From Rossellomorea vietnamensis (GTDB lineage: Bacteria > Bacillota > Bacilli > Bacillales > Bacillaceae_B), in contig NZ_VTEH01000002.1 in the NCBI RefSeq assembly GCF_008180615.1, positions 126,076-190,075 of the forward strand: a DNA stretch of 64,000 nt. The letters run 5' to 3'. Positions within the stretch are counted from its first letter, which is position 1, and every line of letters begins with the position of its first letter. A program made the position numbers and the translations under genes. The notes below the pieces were generated by a model. The model ran no database searches, was not told the origin of the DNA, and worked only from the letters and a program-made list of their open reading frames with translations. Positions 20,525 to 28,734 of this stretch are shown piece after piece.

Positions 20525-21538
20525 TTATAGGACCGGAGAGGTAACACCTTCCAATTTCCCGATTAACTCCCCGATGGAGTTCAGTTCACTTTCCTCATCA
20601 GCAGCTTTTTCTTCCATTCCCATTGCCGAAAGGTCTTCACCATAAAGGTCCAGTCCAAAAGCCAGGTAAGCCAGCGCAGTCTTTTCAGCCGGCCATTCCA
20701 TCTCAAGAGGATACAACAGGAAGCTGTGGCGGGTGAATGTCTCGATCACCTGCTGCTGCAAAGAAGGATTTCTCTGGGCAATCAATTCATCTATTTCTTC
20801 AGTCACTTCTTTATAGTAGCTGGTCTGGAAGACATCTTCCAAGCTTGCTGGCACACAAGTGACTCTTTTCCCGAACTTACTAATTCCAACTTCTTCATGG
20901 AAACCATGCTCCCTCAGAACATTAACAATCATCGTTTGAATAAAAGGATGGGTAGCTTCTTCATCCAAGGTGGCGAGTAATTCTGTCATATATGGCCGGA
21001 TATTCCGGTTAACAAGCTCTGCCAAAATAAGCGTCTGCTCCTGAAGTTCTTTTCCTTCTAAAACTTTTTCTTGAGAAGAATGACGAGTATCATCAGTTAT
21101 TTCTGGGATTGGCACTTCCTTCCCTTCCAGTACCCTCTTGCTGAATGACAACAGCTTGCTGAAGTGCTCTTCCTTCTCAAGAGGCACTTCTTTCTCATCG
21201 AATAAGGCGCTTATAGTACTCACAACTTCTTTATGTTCATTCAACTGTATCAAGATCATCAAATATAATTCGACAACCTTAAAGTAGTCTCCAATTCCTT
21301 CATGCAGGAGTTCCTTGCAGATTTCCTTCGCCCGGCCGTATTGCTTGTTCTCATATAGCGCCAGAACGTATGCAGCACCGATTTCACCGTCTTCCGGATC
21401 TATTTCGTAGGCCTGCTCAAACAAACCGGCTGCCTGATCCAGCTGACTGTTCTGCAGTGCTTCCAGCCCTTTTTCAAAAAGCCTTTCCTTCAACCTGGGG
21501 AATTGAACGATTTTAGTGTCTTTCTTTCCTTTATTCAT
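20525..21538 (-). CDS. ysoA: TPR-repeat protein YsoA
   Basis: A 337-residue soluble, acidic protein with tetratricopeptide repeats in its first 110 residues (for example GLEALQNSQLDQAAGLFEQA, then AYVLALYENKQYGRAKEIC). The rest is helical and of no known fold to me. The place, just upstream of tig on the same strand, is that of ysoA in B. subtilis. Function unknown; TPR proteins usually bind other proteins. The ribosome-binding site GGGGCGGT is moderate. Confidence 0.82.
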   Translation of the reverse strand: MNKGKKDTKIVQFPRLKERLFEKGLEALQNSQLDQAAGLFEQAYEIDPEDGEIGAAYVLALYENKQYGRAKEICKELLHEGIGDYFKVVELYLMILIQLNEHKEVVSTISALFDEKEVPLEKEEHFSKLLSFSKRVLEGKEVPIPEITDDTRHSSQEKVLEGKELQEQTLILAELVNRNIRPYMTELLATLDEEATHPFIQTMIVNVLREHGFHEEVGISKFGKRVTCVPASLEDVFQTSYYKEVTEEIDELIAQRNPSLQQQVIETFTRHSFLLYPLEMEWPAEKTALAYLAFGLDLYGEDLSAMGMEEKAADEESELNSIGELIGKLEGVTSPVL

Positions 21539-21814
21539 TAACGTTACCGCCCCGTTCCATTTAATGATTTCAGTTTAGCAAACCTGCGGGGAATAAACAA
21601 AGGGGAGAAGAGGAGAATTTTTAAAAGCTCATTTCCCATCAGGCCATAAGGCAGCTGTAAAATAGTTCATTCCTGGCAACGAAACACTGTCTTTGCGGAT
21701 AGTGCTCTTTCTTATATGGATTATTGTTCGATTCAGAGGTTTTAGGGTATTAAAATTTTTAAAGTTAAAGTTGATATTTACTCAAGATCTTTTCAGAAAT
21801 CTTACATCCTCCAT

Positions 21815-22470
21815 TTTGGGTACCTAGAAGGTTCCTTTGTTTCCTTTTTCGGGTTCGCTCGTTTTGTTTGGGCACCTAAGCGGTTTCTTGGTTTCCTTTT
21901 TTGGCTTCGCTCGCCTTGTTTGGGCACCTAGACGGTTTCTTGGTTTCCTTTTTTGGCTCCCCTCGCCTTGTTTGGGCACCTAAGCGCTTTCTTGGTTTCC
22001 TTTTTTGGCTCCGCTTGCCTTGTTTGGGCACCTAAGCGCTTTCTTGGTTTCCTTTTTGGCTCCGCTTGCCTTGTTTGGGCACCTAAGCGCTTTCTTGGTT
22101 TCTTTTTTTGACTCCGCTCGCCTTGTTTGGGCACCTAAGCGGTTTCTTGGTTTCCTTTTTGGAGTCCGCTCGCCTTGTTTGGGCACCTAAGCGGTTTCTT
22201 GGTTTCCTTTTTGGACTCCGCTCGCTTTGTTTGGGCACCTAAGCGGTTTCTTGGTTTCCTTTTTCCGCTCTGCCCACCTTGTTTGGGCACCTAAGCGCTT
22301 TCTTGGTTTCTTTTTTTGACTCCGCTCGCTTTGTTTGGGCACCTAGAAGCCCCCTTGGTTTCCTTTTTTGGCTCTGCGCAACCTAGTTGGGCACCAATGC
22401 GTTTCCTTGGTTACCTTTTTTTGTTCTAATCACCTTGTTTGGTTACCCAGCCACCTCTTTCATTACATTT
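21815..22470. repeat. 52-bp tandem array C (13 units)
   Basis: The marker GGGCACC, or its variant GGTTACC/GGGTACC, falls at 21818, 21870, 21922, 21974, 22026, 22077, 22129, 22181, 22233, 22285, 22337, 22389 and 22441. Every step is 52 bp except one of 51, caused by one T fewer in a T run. The unit reads CTCGCCTTGTTTGGGCACC, TAAGCGGTTTCTTGG, TTTCCTTTTTTGGCTCCG. Outer units are more diverged than inner ones. It lies between ysoA and the tRNA-Arg terminator. Basic, K/R-rich frames across it are a by-product of the repeat. Confidence 0.95.
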
Positions 22471-22514
22471 ATAAAATTTCTCTCAGGCTTGGTTCCCCTC
22501 TATTAGAATAAAAT

Positions 22515-22642
22515 GGCTATTTTCGCATATCTTGTAGCTTTCGGAAAAATCCCAAAAGCCGGATCCCCTCTCCCGGTTACTGAGCTTTCTCTCTAATCGG
22601 GATTGTTTAAGATAAATAGCAACAAAGTTTACGAAAAGAGCC
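22515..22642. mobile_element. Small TIR element, copy 1 (128 bp)
   Basis: Ends form an inverted repeat of about 28 bp with several mismatches: left GGCTATTTTCGCATATCTTG, right (read inward) GGCTCTTTTCGTAAACTTTG. A second copy, with TTGTTGCTTTC-GAAAAATCCC on the left and AATAGCAACAAAGTTTACG on the right, lies at 37673-37838. No coding frame. MITE-like. Confidence 0.7.
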
Positions 22643-22678
22643 TTAAAAAAGCTCTTTCCAAAACTGTCAAAACAAAAA

Positions 22679-22714
22679 GAAACCCCTTGATCCACTAAAG
22701 GATCAAGGGGTTTC
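22679..22714 (-). terminator. Terminator of the tRNA-Arg gene
   Basis: Perfect 14-bp or longer stem GAAACCCCTTGATCC with GGATCAAGGGGTTTC and a T-rich tail on the minus strand, 36 bp past the tRNA 3' end. Confidence 0.9.
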
Positions 22715-22750
22715 AAACGACGGTTTTATAACCGTAATATGTAGTTTAAA

Positions 22751-22827
22751 TGGCGTCCCAGGAGAGATTCGAACTCCCGACCGTACGCTTAGAAGGCGTA
22801 TGCTCTATCCGGCTGAGCTACTGGGAC
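22751..22827 (-). tRNA. tRNA-Arg (anticodon UCU)
   Basis: A complete cloverleaf of 77 nt. The acceptor stem GTCCCAG pairs with CTGGGAC, the D arm is GCTCAGCCGGATAGAGC, the anticodon stem TACGC/GCGTA holds the loop CTTCTAA with anticodon TCT, and the T arm contains GTTCGAATC. The 3' end GCCA is encoded in the gene. It reads AGA and AGG codons. Single tRNA gene with its own terminator. Confidence 0.97.
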
Positions 22828-22916
22828 TTGTTTCAGCGACAATATTTATTATATTTGAATAACAAATGAAAGTCAACACTTTTTAAAAACTTTTTTTAAA
22901 AATTTATGCCAGCTTC

Positions 22917-22951
22917 AAAAAAAGAAGGCGGTTGTTTTCCGCCTTCTTATT
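22917..22951 (-). terminator. Terminator of rdgB-ysnB
   Basis: Stem AAGAAGGCGGAA with TTGCCGCCTTCTT-type pairing (AAGGCGG/CCGCCTT) and a run of seven T on the minus strand. Its first bases overlap the ysnB stop. Confidence 0.85.
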
Positions 22952-23459
22952 ATACAAAGAACTTCTGTGATAAATCAACAATCTCTTGATGATTATGCTC
23001 GAAAAATTTTACAGAGGTTGAATCTCCTTCTGTTTCGATGAGTGCGTAAGTTCTTTCCTTTCGTCCCCTAGGCAGTAGAACGCTGCCCGGATTCACGAAT
23101 AATACATCCTCTATCTTCTCTGCCCCCAGCTGATGGGAGTGACCAAAGAACACGATATCGGCGTCATTTTCTTTCGCTAAGTAATTGAGGTTCATCAAGG
23201 TCATTTTCACATTATACAGATGACCATGTGTGGCAAGGATCCTCGTACTGCCAAACTCCTCTGTCAACACTTCAGGATAGGAAGAATCCATGTCGCAATT
23301 CCCCCGGACCGCAAGATACCCTTCCATTGCCGGGTCACTTGCTTTCAGTTCTGAGTCTCCGCAATGCACAAACCCATCGACTTTCCCTTTGTACGTGCTG
23401 TATAAGTTCTTTATTTCCATGTCGGAACCGTGGCTGTCACTTACTACAATCAGCCTCAT
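22950..23459 (-). CDS. ysnB: YfcE/MJ0936-family metallophosphoesterase
   Basis: A 169-residue calcineurin-like phosphodiesterase of the YfcE type. The metal-site motifs are all present in order: VSDSHGS at the N-terminus, HCGDSE, VRGNCD, THGH and FFGHSHQ, followed by NPGSVLLPRG. The natural substrate of this small family is not settled; relatives hydrolyse phosphodiesters in vitro. Its ATG overlaps the rdgB stop as ATGA, so the two are translationally coupled. Confidence 0.93.
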   Translation of the reverse strand: MRLIVVSDSHGSDMEIKNLYSTYKGKVDGFVHCGDSELKASDPAMEGYLAVRGNCDMDSSYPEVLTEEFGSTRILATHGHLYNVKMTLMNLNYLAKENDADIVFFGHSHQLGAEKIEDVLFVNPGSVLLPRGRKERTYALIETEGDSTSVKFFEHNHQEIVDLSQKFFV

Positions 23460-24064
23460 AGATAATCACCTGACAATTCTTCCAGATCATTTTCAAATTG
23501 TTTCAGTGCGTTTCCTCTGTGGCTGATCGCCGACTTTTCTTCAGAAGTCAGCTCGGCCATCGTTCTGTCTTTTTCTTCTACAAAAAAGACAGGGTCATAT
23601 CCAAACCCATTCGAACCGCGTCGCTCGTCCAGGATTTTTCCTTCACAAGCCCCTGAGTAGGTCTTTGTTTCCCTGCCAGGACCTGCTATTGCCAGTACAC
23701 AATAGAAACGTGCGGATCTCTCATTGTAAGGAACTCCTTCCAATTCAGAGAGCACTTTATCCATATTGTCATTGTCATCTTTTGCTTCCCCTGCATATCG
23801 TGCCGAATACACACCCGGACGGCCGTCAAGTGCATCGATGATCAACCCAGAATCATCGGCGATGACGATTTCATTCAGGACTGAAGATGCTTCCTCTGCT
23901 TTCAAAACAGCATTTTCTTCAAAAGTTTCACCCGTTTCCTCGATATCCTGGAAGTCTGGGAAATCAAGCAGCGTCAGCACCTCATATCCCTTTGGGGACA
24001 ACATGCGCTCAAACTCCTTAGCTTTTCCCTTATTTTTAGTCGCGATTATTACTTTTCTTTTCAT
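23456..24064 (-). CDS. rdgB: dITP/XTP pyrophosphatase (non-canonical purine NTPase)
   Basis: House-cleaning enzyme (YsnA/HAM1 family) that hydrolyses dITP, XTP and ITP to monophosphates so they are not built into DNA or RNA. Motifs: ATKNKGKAKEF at the N-terminus, IADDSGL, GRPGVYSARYAG, and GSNGFGYDPVF, followed by SHRGNAL. 202 residues from the second of two adjacent ATG codons, 6 nt after GAGGTGG. In B. subtilis the gene upstream is rph; here gerM precedes it directly, 113 bp away. Confidence 0.95.
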   Translation of the reverse strand: MKRKVIIATKNKGKAKEFERMLSPKGYEVLTLLDFPDFQDIEETGETFEENAVLKAEEASSVLNEIVIADDSGLIIDALDGRPGVYSARYAGEAKDDNDNMDKVLSELEGVPYNERSARFYCVLAIAGPGRETKTYSGACEGKILDERRGSNGFGYDPVFFVEEKDRTMAELTSEEKSAISHRGNALKQFENDLEELSGDYL

Positions 24065-24123
24065 CATGAACCACCTCTTACTTTAAGTAGTCTTAATGTG
24101 CAATTATCTCTTTTAAATTCCGC

Positions 24124-24160
24124 AAAAAGATAAGAGGCAGTCTCAGCTGCCTCTTATCTT
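24124..24160 (-). terminator. Terminator of gerM
   Basis: Stem AAGATAAGAGGCAG with CTGCCTCTTATCTT, then TTTG on the minus strand, 17 bp past the gerM stop. With this in place rdgB-ysnB must have its own promoter within about 60 bp. Confidence 0.85.
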
Positions 24161-24176
24161 AATTACTTATAGTATA

Positions 24177-25259
24177 TCAAAAACTGATTGTGTTTACATT
24201 TTCCGGACGGGTAACCGGTTCACTCAAGGTTTCCCCTTTTTCATTCACCAGTTCACCTTCCCCGTTGACCATGACGGCTACACTTTCGATGCCTTCCTGC
24301 TCTGTCAGGGACAGAACGAGCGAATTCATGAAGTGCTCAGAGACAATTTTCTCCTCAAAGCTGCCATATACCGCCTCATTGAAATTAAGCGTCACCTGAC
24401 CGTCCTTCACGGAAGGTTCATCCAGCAAGGCTACTCCGGTAAAATCGCTGAGAAGATTTTTTTGATAACCAGGCCCCTCGACAAGCTGCTGGACGACCGC
24501 TTCAACCTTATTATCCACCTTATTGCTGACCCGCTTGGTTACAGGGACATAATAGGTGTTATCGCCTTTTTGAGCAACAAAGTAAACTGTTACCGGGTGG
24601 GTAGCCGTCACATCAGTAATTCCTGATGTATCCACATTAATACCCACTTTTCTGGATAATCCTTTTTCATCGACCGGAGTCCCGTTGACTGGCATCTCAG
24701 TCAACTCATATCCATTCACCCGCAGCTCAACCTTTTCAACCGACTCAAATTGCGTGAGTGTCCATGTTACCGACTGAAGGATTTTCATCTCATCTTCCGG
24801 CTGATAATTTTGGAATTCGCTTGAAAAATCTGCAACTGCTGTCCCATCTTTAATGTTTACACTAACTTGAGTGCCTGCTGGCAGCACAGGGCGGAAACCG
24901 TTAGGAAGCAGGTTTTGGACTGGTCCATCCGCTACAAGGTAATCCAGCGCCTGTTTAGCGACACTTTCCGTTTTTGGCAGAGCCAGCGTCTGTGATACGA
25001 CATAGCCATCAGAATCAATTAGATACAGCTCTGTCATCACACTACTTTCAGCTGCTTCCTCAGTCGAAGTAGAAGAAGTTACTTCTCCTTCAGTATTTTC
25101 TTCAGCCACATCCACTTTCTCACCTTCTTCTAAGTACGATAAATCTGATGGCGGATCAATCTTTGCTTTCTCATCTCCACCTAATAATCCGCACCCGGAG
25201 AGGTAAATGGACGAAGTTACCACTGTAAGCACAATCGCTGCTTTCGTTTTCTTTGACAT
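24177..25259 (-). CDS. gerM: Sporulation/germination lipoprotein GerM
   Basis: Spore protein needed for sporulation and germination; in B. subtilis it helps to anchor the SpoIIIA-SpoIIQ channel between mother cell and forespore. 360 residues: a signal peptide ending in the lipobox YLSGC (C23 lipidated), an acidic Ser/Thr-rich linker to about residue 70, then two GerMN domains of about 130 residues each (first around LPNGFRPVLPAGTQVSV, second around LLSDFTGVALLDEPSV). GAGGAGGG precedes the ATG. An efficient terminator follows. Confidence 0.95.
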   Translation of the reverse strand: MSKKTKAAIVLTVVTSSIYLSGCGLLGGDEKAKIDPPSDLSYLEEGEKVDVAEENTEGEVTSSTSTEEAAESSVMTELYLIDSDGYVVSQTLALPKTESVAKQALDYLVADGPVQNLLPNGFRPVLPAGTQVSVNIKDGTAVADFSSEFQNYQPEDEMKILQSVTWTLTQFESVEKVELRVNGYELTEMPVNGTPVDEKGLSRKVGINVDTSGITDVTATHPVTVYFVAQKGDNTYYVPVTKRVSNKVDNKVEAVVQQLVEGPGYQKNLLSDFTGVALLDEPSVKDGQVTLNFNEAVYGSFEEKIVSEHFMNSLVLSLTEQEGIESVAVMVNGEGELVNEKGETLSEPVTRPENVNTISF

Positions 25260-25322
25260 GGGGGAACCCTCCTCAGACAGTTTGTACTATATGTATACGA
25301 GCTCTTTTTTGAAAATAGACCG

Positions 25323-25920
25323 AAAAAAGTGATAGAAATTTACGAGGGCACTGAAAAGTCCGACAAAGACTATTAATTGTAAAACTTCCCTTTACCGCTT
25401 CAGATATTATGAAAGAGCCCTGATTTCCGTTGAAGATAACCGGCTCATCTAGGTAGGCGCTTGATGGATCAGGTCTCATTACGAAAACAGCCTGTCGTTT
25501 CATTAATGTGGTACCCAGCGTTATAATTAAGGGAACTTTTTTCTCTTATATGATAAAAAAGCACTATTTTTTAGCATTAAGTTAAATAAGGGAATTTTCT
25601 TCCCCTATCTTGGCTTTTTTCAATGTTTCTTAGTTAATAAGGGAACTTTTTTCCTCTATTTATTATTTAGAATACTGAGCCATATCGGAAAGTCCCATCG
25701 GTCACTGGCTTGAGTTAGCCTTTTTCTATGGACTAGTTAAAAAAAGCTACATTCCCGACAGGCAAATGCGCCCAAATGATTCGATACATTGCTTTCAATG
25801 AAAAAAGTCAACTTTTTCTTCCTATTTAAGGAAGGATAGTTGACTTTATCTTTGTTCATAAAAAGAAAATTTTAAAATTCCCTAGATTTTCAGTGCCCTT
25901 AAGTTTACGATGTTTTTTTT
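25323..25920. mobile_element. MITE-like element, copy 2
   Basis: Ends carry GGGCACTGAAAAGTCC (25346) and TTTTCAGTGCCC (25887-25898), an inverted repeat, with looser pairing further out. Three palindromes of the type AATAAGGGAA-TTTTTCC lie at 25525, 25584 and 25635. The right part, with GAAAAAAGTCAAC and TAAGGAAGGATAGTTGAC, matches copy 1 at 8082-8737. No transposase. It occupies most of the gap between gerM and murI. The overlapping minus-strand frame at 25273-25503 shows no family resemblance. Confidence 0.75.
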
Positions 25921-25989
25921 TGAGAGGGATTTGGTTGTAAATTTTTATTTAGGAAGCTGACTCTTCGCATTTCCATCCGATATACTTAT

Positions 25990-26175
25990 CAGCTGTCTGG
26001 ATTTCTAATTTCCTGCTGTTTATGCAGCCTTTCTACTTCATCGATTTATCTGGCTGCTAAAAATTCACGCTGTTTAAATCACTTTTTCACCGAACAAACA
26101 CATCCGAATTCTAATCTTATGCTGTTTCAATCCACTATAAATCCAGCGATGTTAGTACCCTAATCTACAAACCTA
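25990..26175. repeat. Degenerate ~53-bp tandem array
   Basis: GCTGTTT recurs at 26015, 26068 and 26121, exactly 53 bp apart, with weak similarity around it (TTCTAATTTCCTGCTG and CTAATCTTATGCTG). A further GCTGTC at 25992 is out of phase. The match is far weaker than in the other arrays, and it may be an old decayed array. Confidence 0.4.
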
Positions 26176-26184
26176 TCAACCAAC

Positions 26185-26230
26185 AAAAAAACCATCCTTC
26201 ACGGGATCAGTTCCCGAGAAGGATGGTTTT
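26185..26230 (-). terminator. Terminator of murI, overlapping the gene end
   Basis: Stem AAAACCATCCTTCTCGGGAA with TCCCGTGAAGGATGGTTTT and a T run on the minus strand. The 5' arm is formed by the last seven codons of murI, and the stop codon lies in the loop. Confidence 0.9.
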
Positions 26231-27007
26231 CGTGTCTATATGTTCTAGCTGCAGCCAGTCTTGAGCGATTTTGGAGAACATCCGTGATGAACCCGTAGTG
26301 AAGAATGTATGCTGCGGCTTCTTCTTCTGTTTGTTCAACATCCCTTGATAGTCCAGGATGGCACTTACTTCGCTTGCTGTTTCATCACCTGAATTGATGA
26401 CCTTCACACCTTGCCCCATTGCCTTTTGGATGATTTTTTGCAGCAGCGGGTAATGCGTGCACCCGAGAATCAGGGTGTCGATTGGCTCTCCTTTTATGCC
26501 GACAAGCGTTTCATCGACAATCTCCACTGCCCATTTGCTGTCATACTCGCCACTCTCTACCAAAGGAACAAACTTAGGGCACGCAAGGGATGTCACCTGC
26601 ATAGAGTCATTGATGGAATGGATCGCCTTATCGTATGCTTTGCTGTTCACGGTCCCCACAGTACCCAGCACACCGATTCTCCCATTTTGACTGTGTTTCA
26701 GGGCAGCTCTTGCACCAGGCTGGATGACGCCGACTACAGGAATTGGGAGCATATCCTGAAGCTCTTCCAGCACGACAGCTGTTGCCGTATTGCACGCAAT
26801 AACCAGCATTTTGATATTGTAGTTCATGAGAAATGCCGCCATCTCCCAGGTAAACTTTTTCACTTCTTCTGCTGTCCTGGGTCCATAGGGACAGCGGGCG
26901 GTATCTCCTAGATAAAAAATCGTCTCATTAGGGAGCTGGCGCATGACTTCCCTTGCTACCGTCAATCCTCCAACACCTGAGTCAATAATTCCTATAGGTT
27001 GATTCAC
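26207..27007 (-). CDS. murI: Glutamate racemase
   Basis: Makes D-glutamate for peptidoglycan. The 266-residue protein has the catalytic cysteine pair C72 in ACNTATA and C183 in GCTHYPLL, plus the substrate-binding [10 protein letters not shown] (D9) and [12 protein letters not shown] start with GAGGG upstream. The context next to gerM, ysmB and gerE corresponds to racE of B. subtilis, the main racemase, rather than yrpC. Confidence 0.96.
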   Translation of the reverse strand: MNQPIGIIDSGVGGLTVAREVMRQLPNETIFYLGDTARCPYGPRTAEEVKKFTWEMAAFLMNYNIKMLVIACNTATAVVLEELQDMLPIPVVGVIQPGARAALKHSQNGRIGVLGTVGTVNSKAYDKAIHSINDSMQVTSLACPKFVPLVESGEYDSKWAVEIVDETLVGIKGEPIDTLILGCTHYPLLQKIIQKAMGQGVKVINSGDETASEVSAILDYQGMLNKQKKKPQHTFFTTGSSRMFSKIAQDWLQLEHIDTKTILLGN

Positions 27008-27025
27008 AAAAATTTTCCCTCATTT

Positions 27026-27466
27026 TTATTTCATTTCTTGATGCAATTTAGACAGATTTGCGTTAAGTGTCTTGATTTCATCACCGGAGAAGTTTTTAAG
27101 GATTTGCTGCAGGTACTGCTGTCTTTTCTCGATTACTTCTTCGATGATCCTTTCGCCTTCATGGAGGAGGTGAATTCTCACAACACGCCTGTCTTTATTA
27201 TCCTTCACTCTTTCTACCAGTTCCGTTTTTTCCATTCTGTCCACTAGGTCGGTAGTGGTACTGCAAGCAAGGAACATTTTGGTGGAAAGTTCTCCGATTG
27301 TCATGTCGCCTCCTTCGAACAGCCATTGTAACGCAACAAATTGGGGAGGAGTAATCGAATATTGGCTAAGAATCTCTCTTCCTTTTTGTTTGATGATAGA
27401 TGATATGTAGCGTAAATCTTTTTCAATATCTGCAAAGACTTCCATATCCTGCGGTTTGTTGTTCAT
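27026..27466 (-). CDS. ysmB: MarR-family transcriptional regulator
   Basis: A 146-residue winged-helix regulator of the MarR type. The recognition region reads TIGELSTKMFLACSTTTDLV, and the wing has KDNKDRRVVRIHLL, the DxRxxxI/V-type signature of the family. The ATG at 27466 has AGGAG 8 nt upstream; a longer frame adds eleven residues without a site. It sits 18 bp before murI on the same strand, so they are likely co-transcribed. Target and ligand are unknown; the position is that of ysmB in B. subtilis. Confidence 0.88.
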   Translation of the reverse strand: MNNKPQDMEVFADIEKDLRYISSIIKQKGREILSQYSITPPQFVALQWLFEGGDMTIGELSTKMFLACSTTTDLVDRMEKTELVERVKDNKDRRVVRIHLLHEGERIIEEVIEKRQQYLQQILKNFSGDEIKTLNANLSKLHQEMK

Positions 27467-27628
27467 TTTTGACACTCCTATCAATACCTTTTCGTACAAG
27501 TTATATACTTAGCATTGTCGCCTTTTTTCTGACTTTTTTCAAGTAACTTTTATAGGTAAATGCCGTACCGGACTATTGTTGCTGTTTTCGACAAATTTCA
27601 TAAAGGCCTCAGTAAGCCCTCTCATAGT

Positions 27629-27662
27629 TAAAGCCGGCTGTCCTTAACGGGCAGCCGGCTAA
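27629..27662 (-). terminator. Hairpin terminator of gerE
   Basis: Stem AGCCGGCTGCCCG with GGGCAGCCGGCT-type pairing (13 bp with a mismatch) directly after gerE. The T run is short (TTTAAC), so it may be only partly effective. Confidence 0.6.
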
Positions 27663-27664
27663 TT

Positions 27665-27889
27665 TTAAAGCTTGAGTTCCCCCATGCGAAGAAGCTCTAC
27701 AACAGCTTGAGAACGCCCCTTCACTCCAAGCTTTTGCATGGCGTTGGAAATATGGTTCCGAACTGTCTTCTCGCTAATGAAAAGTTCACCAGCGATGTCT
27801 TTAGTCGTTTTATCTTGGACTAACAGCTCGAATACTTCTTTTTCTCTTTTGGTAAGCAACGGTTTGTGTGCAAATTCATTGTCCTTCAA
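27665..27889 (-). CDS. gerE: GerE, late mother-cell transcription factor
   Basis: A 74-residue LuxR-type helix-turn-helix protein, all DNA-binding domain. It activates and represses late spore-coat genes in the mother cell together with sigma-K. The sequence LTKREKEVFELL starts the domain and ELFISEKTVRNHISNAMQKL holds the helix-turn-helix; nearly every residue agrees with the B. subtilis protein. Start is TTG with GGAGGG 9 nt upstream. A sigma-K-type promoter precedes it. Confidence 0.97.
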   Translation of the reverse strand: MKDNEFAHKPLLTKREKEVFELLVQDKTTKDIAGELFISEKTVRNHISNAMQKLGVKGRSQAVVELLRMGELKL

Positions 27890-27955
27890 TTATGGTAACC
27901 CTCCTTGCCTTCGCCAGCTTTAAACCGCGGGGATGGGTATTGTCGGTCGTCACGA

Positions 27956-27984
27956 TATCATATGTGAACCATTGGTGTGGAGTG
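27956..27984 (-). promoter_or_regulatory. gerE: Sigma-K-type promoter of gerE
   Basis: CATATGATA on the minus strand fits the sigma-K -10 pattern CATANNNTA fully, and AC lies about 17 bp upstream in CACT. It is about 65 bp from the start codon. gerE is a sigma-K gene in B. subtilis. Confidence 0.65.
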
Positions 27985-28083
27985 ACATAGAGAAGGCTTT
28001 AATTAGCAAAAATAGGCAAGGTTATTTTTGATATAGAGATATAGTTTTCTGCTATTCTTGACACTGTCTGCAGGCTTGATCAC

Positions 28084-28551
28084 TCAACAGCTTTTCGATA
28101 GATGGTGAGTGTTAGATAATTTCGCCTTCATATCGTCCGTCCAAGGTACTCCCTTTCCTGTTTCCTTGGAAATCTGCACCATTGTTCCTCTGCCAGTAAA
28201 GCAAACCCTGTCACGTTCATCCATTCCCATATAATGAAGATCAACCGAGGATGATCCAATCTTATAAGCATTCACATATACCCGTATGGTTTGGTCAAAA
28301 TATACCTGTCTCAAAAAATCACATTGAAGATCGGCTACAACCGGAATGGTTTCATTCTCCGATTTTACCCAGTCCTGCATAAATCCTTTACTTTTGAAAA
28401 ATTCAATCCTGGCTTCTTCGAAATAAGTGAATGGAACCGTATTATTTAAATGGCCAAACATATCCGTTTCTGAGAATCTGACTTTGATCTTGTTATAAAA
28501 TTCAAATTGGCCTTTCCACTGCTCCATATCTTCAATATATGTAATTCTCAT
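28084..28551 (-). CDS. ysmA: Acyl-CoA thioesterase, hot-dog fold (YsmA)
   Basis: A 155-residue thioesterase of the YbgC/FadM/4-hydroxybenzoyl-CoA type. The signature region reads VRFSETDMFGHLNNTVPFTYFEEAR, where the aspartate of ETDMFGHLN is the usual catalytic residue. GGAGGGG lies 7 nt before the ATG. The gene stands alone next to gerE, the place of ysmA in B. subtilis. A FadR-like palindrome lies 66 bp upstream, suggesting a link with fatty-acid breakdown. The true substrate is unknown. Confidence 0.88.
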   Translation of the reverse strand: MRITYIEDMEQWKGQFEFYNKIKVRFSETDMFGHLNNTVPFTYFEEARIEFFKSKGFMQDWVKSENETIPVVADLQCDFLRQVYFDQTIRVYVNAYKIGSSSVDLHYMGMDERDRVCFTGRGTMVQISKETGKGVPWTDDMKAKLSNTHHLSKSC

Positions 28552-28616
28552 AATATTGCCCCTCCTGTGATCAGGCTGTCTCTGGGAAAGAAGCGAAGCC
28601 TGAATGTTTTTAAAAA

Positions 28617-28634
28617 TGAATGAATGTTCATTCT
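28617..28634. promoter_or_regulatory. FadR-like operator upstream of ysmA
   Basis: TGAATGAATGTTCATTCT differs at three positions from the B. subtilis FadR box TGAATGAMTARTCATTCA and keeps the TGAATGA/TCATTC half-sites. It is 66 bp before the ysmA start. Compare the better site at 45853. Confidence 0.5.
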
Positions 28635-28734
28635 TTTCTTACTATTATATATTTTTCTGACCCAAGAAAAAAGATATTTGTTCTTTTTAGCTATATAAGA
28701 TCTATTCCAAGATCATTTTCATTAGTTTGCAGTG

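Noticed and set aside
21928..22186. Basic repeat proteins across the 52-bp array at 21815-22470
   Set aside because: Two overlapping minus-strand frames give the same residues in shifted form because 52 is not a multiple of 3; no start signal.
25273..25503. 76-codon minus-strand frame behind gerM, considered as an rph remnant
   Set aside because: No RNase PH motif can be read in it and it overlaps the MITE-like element.
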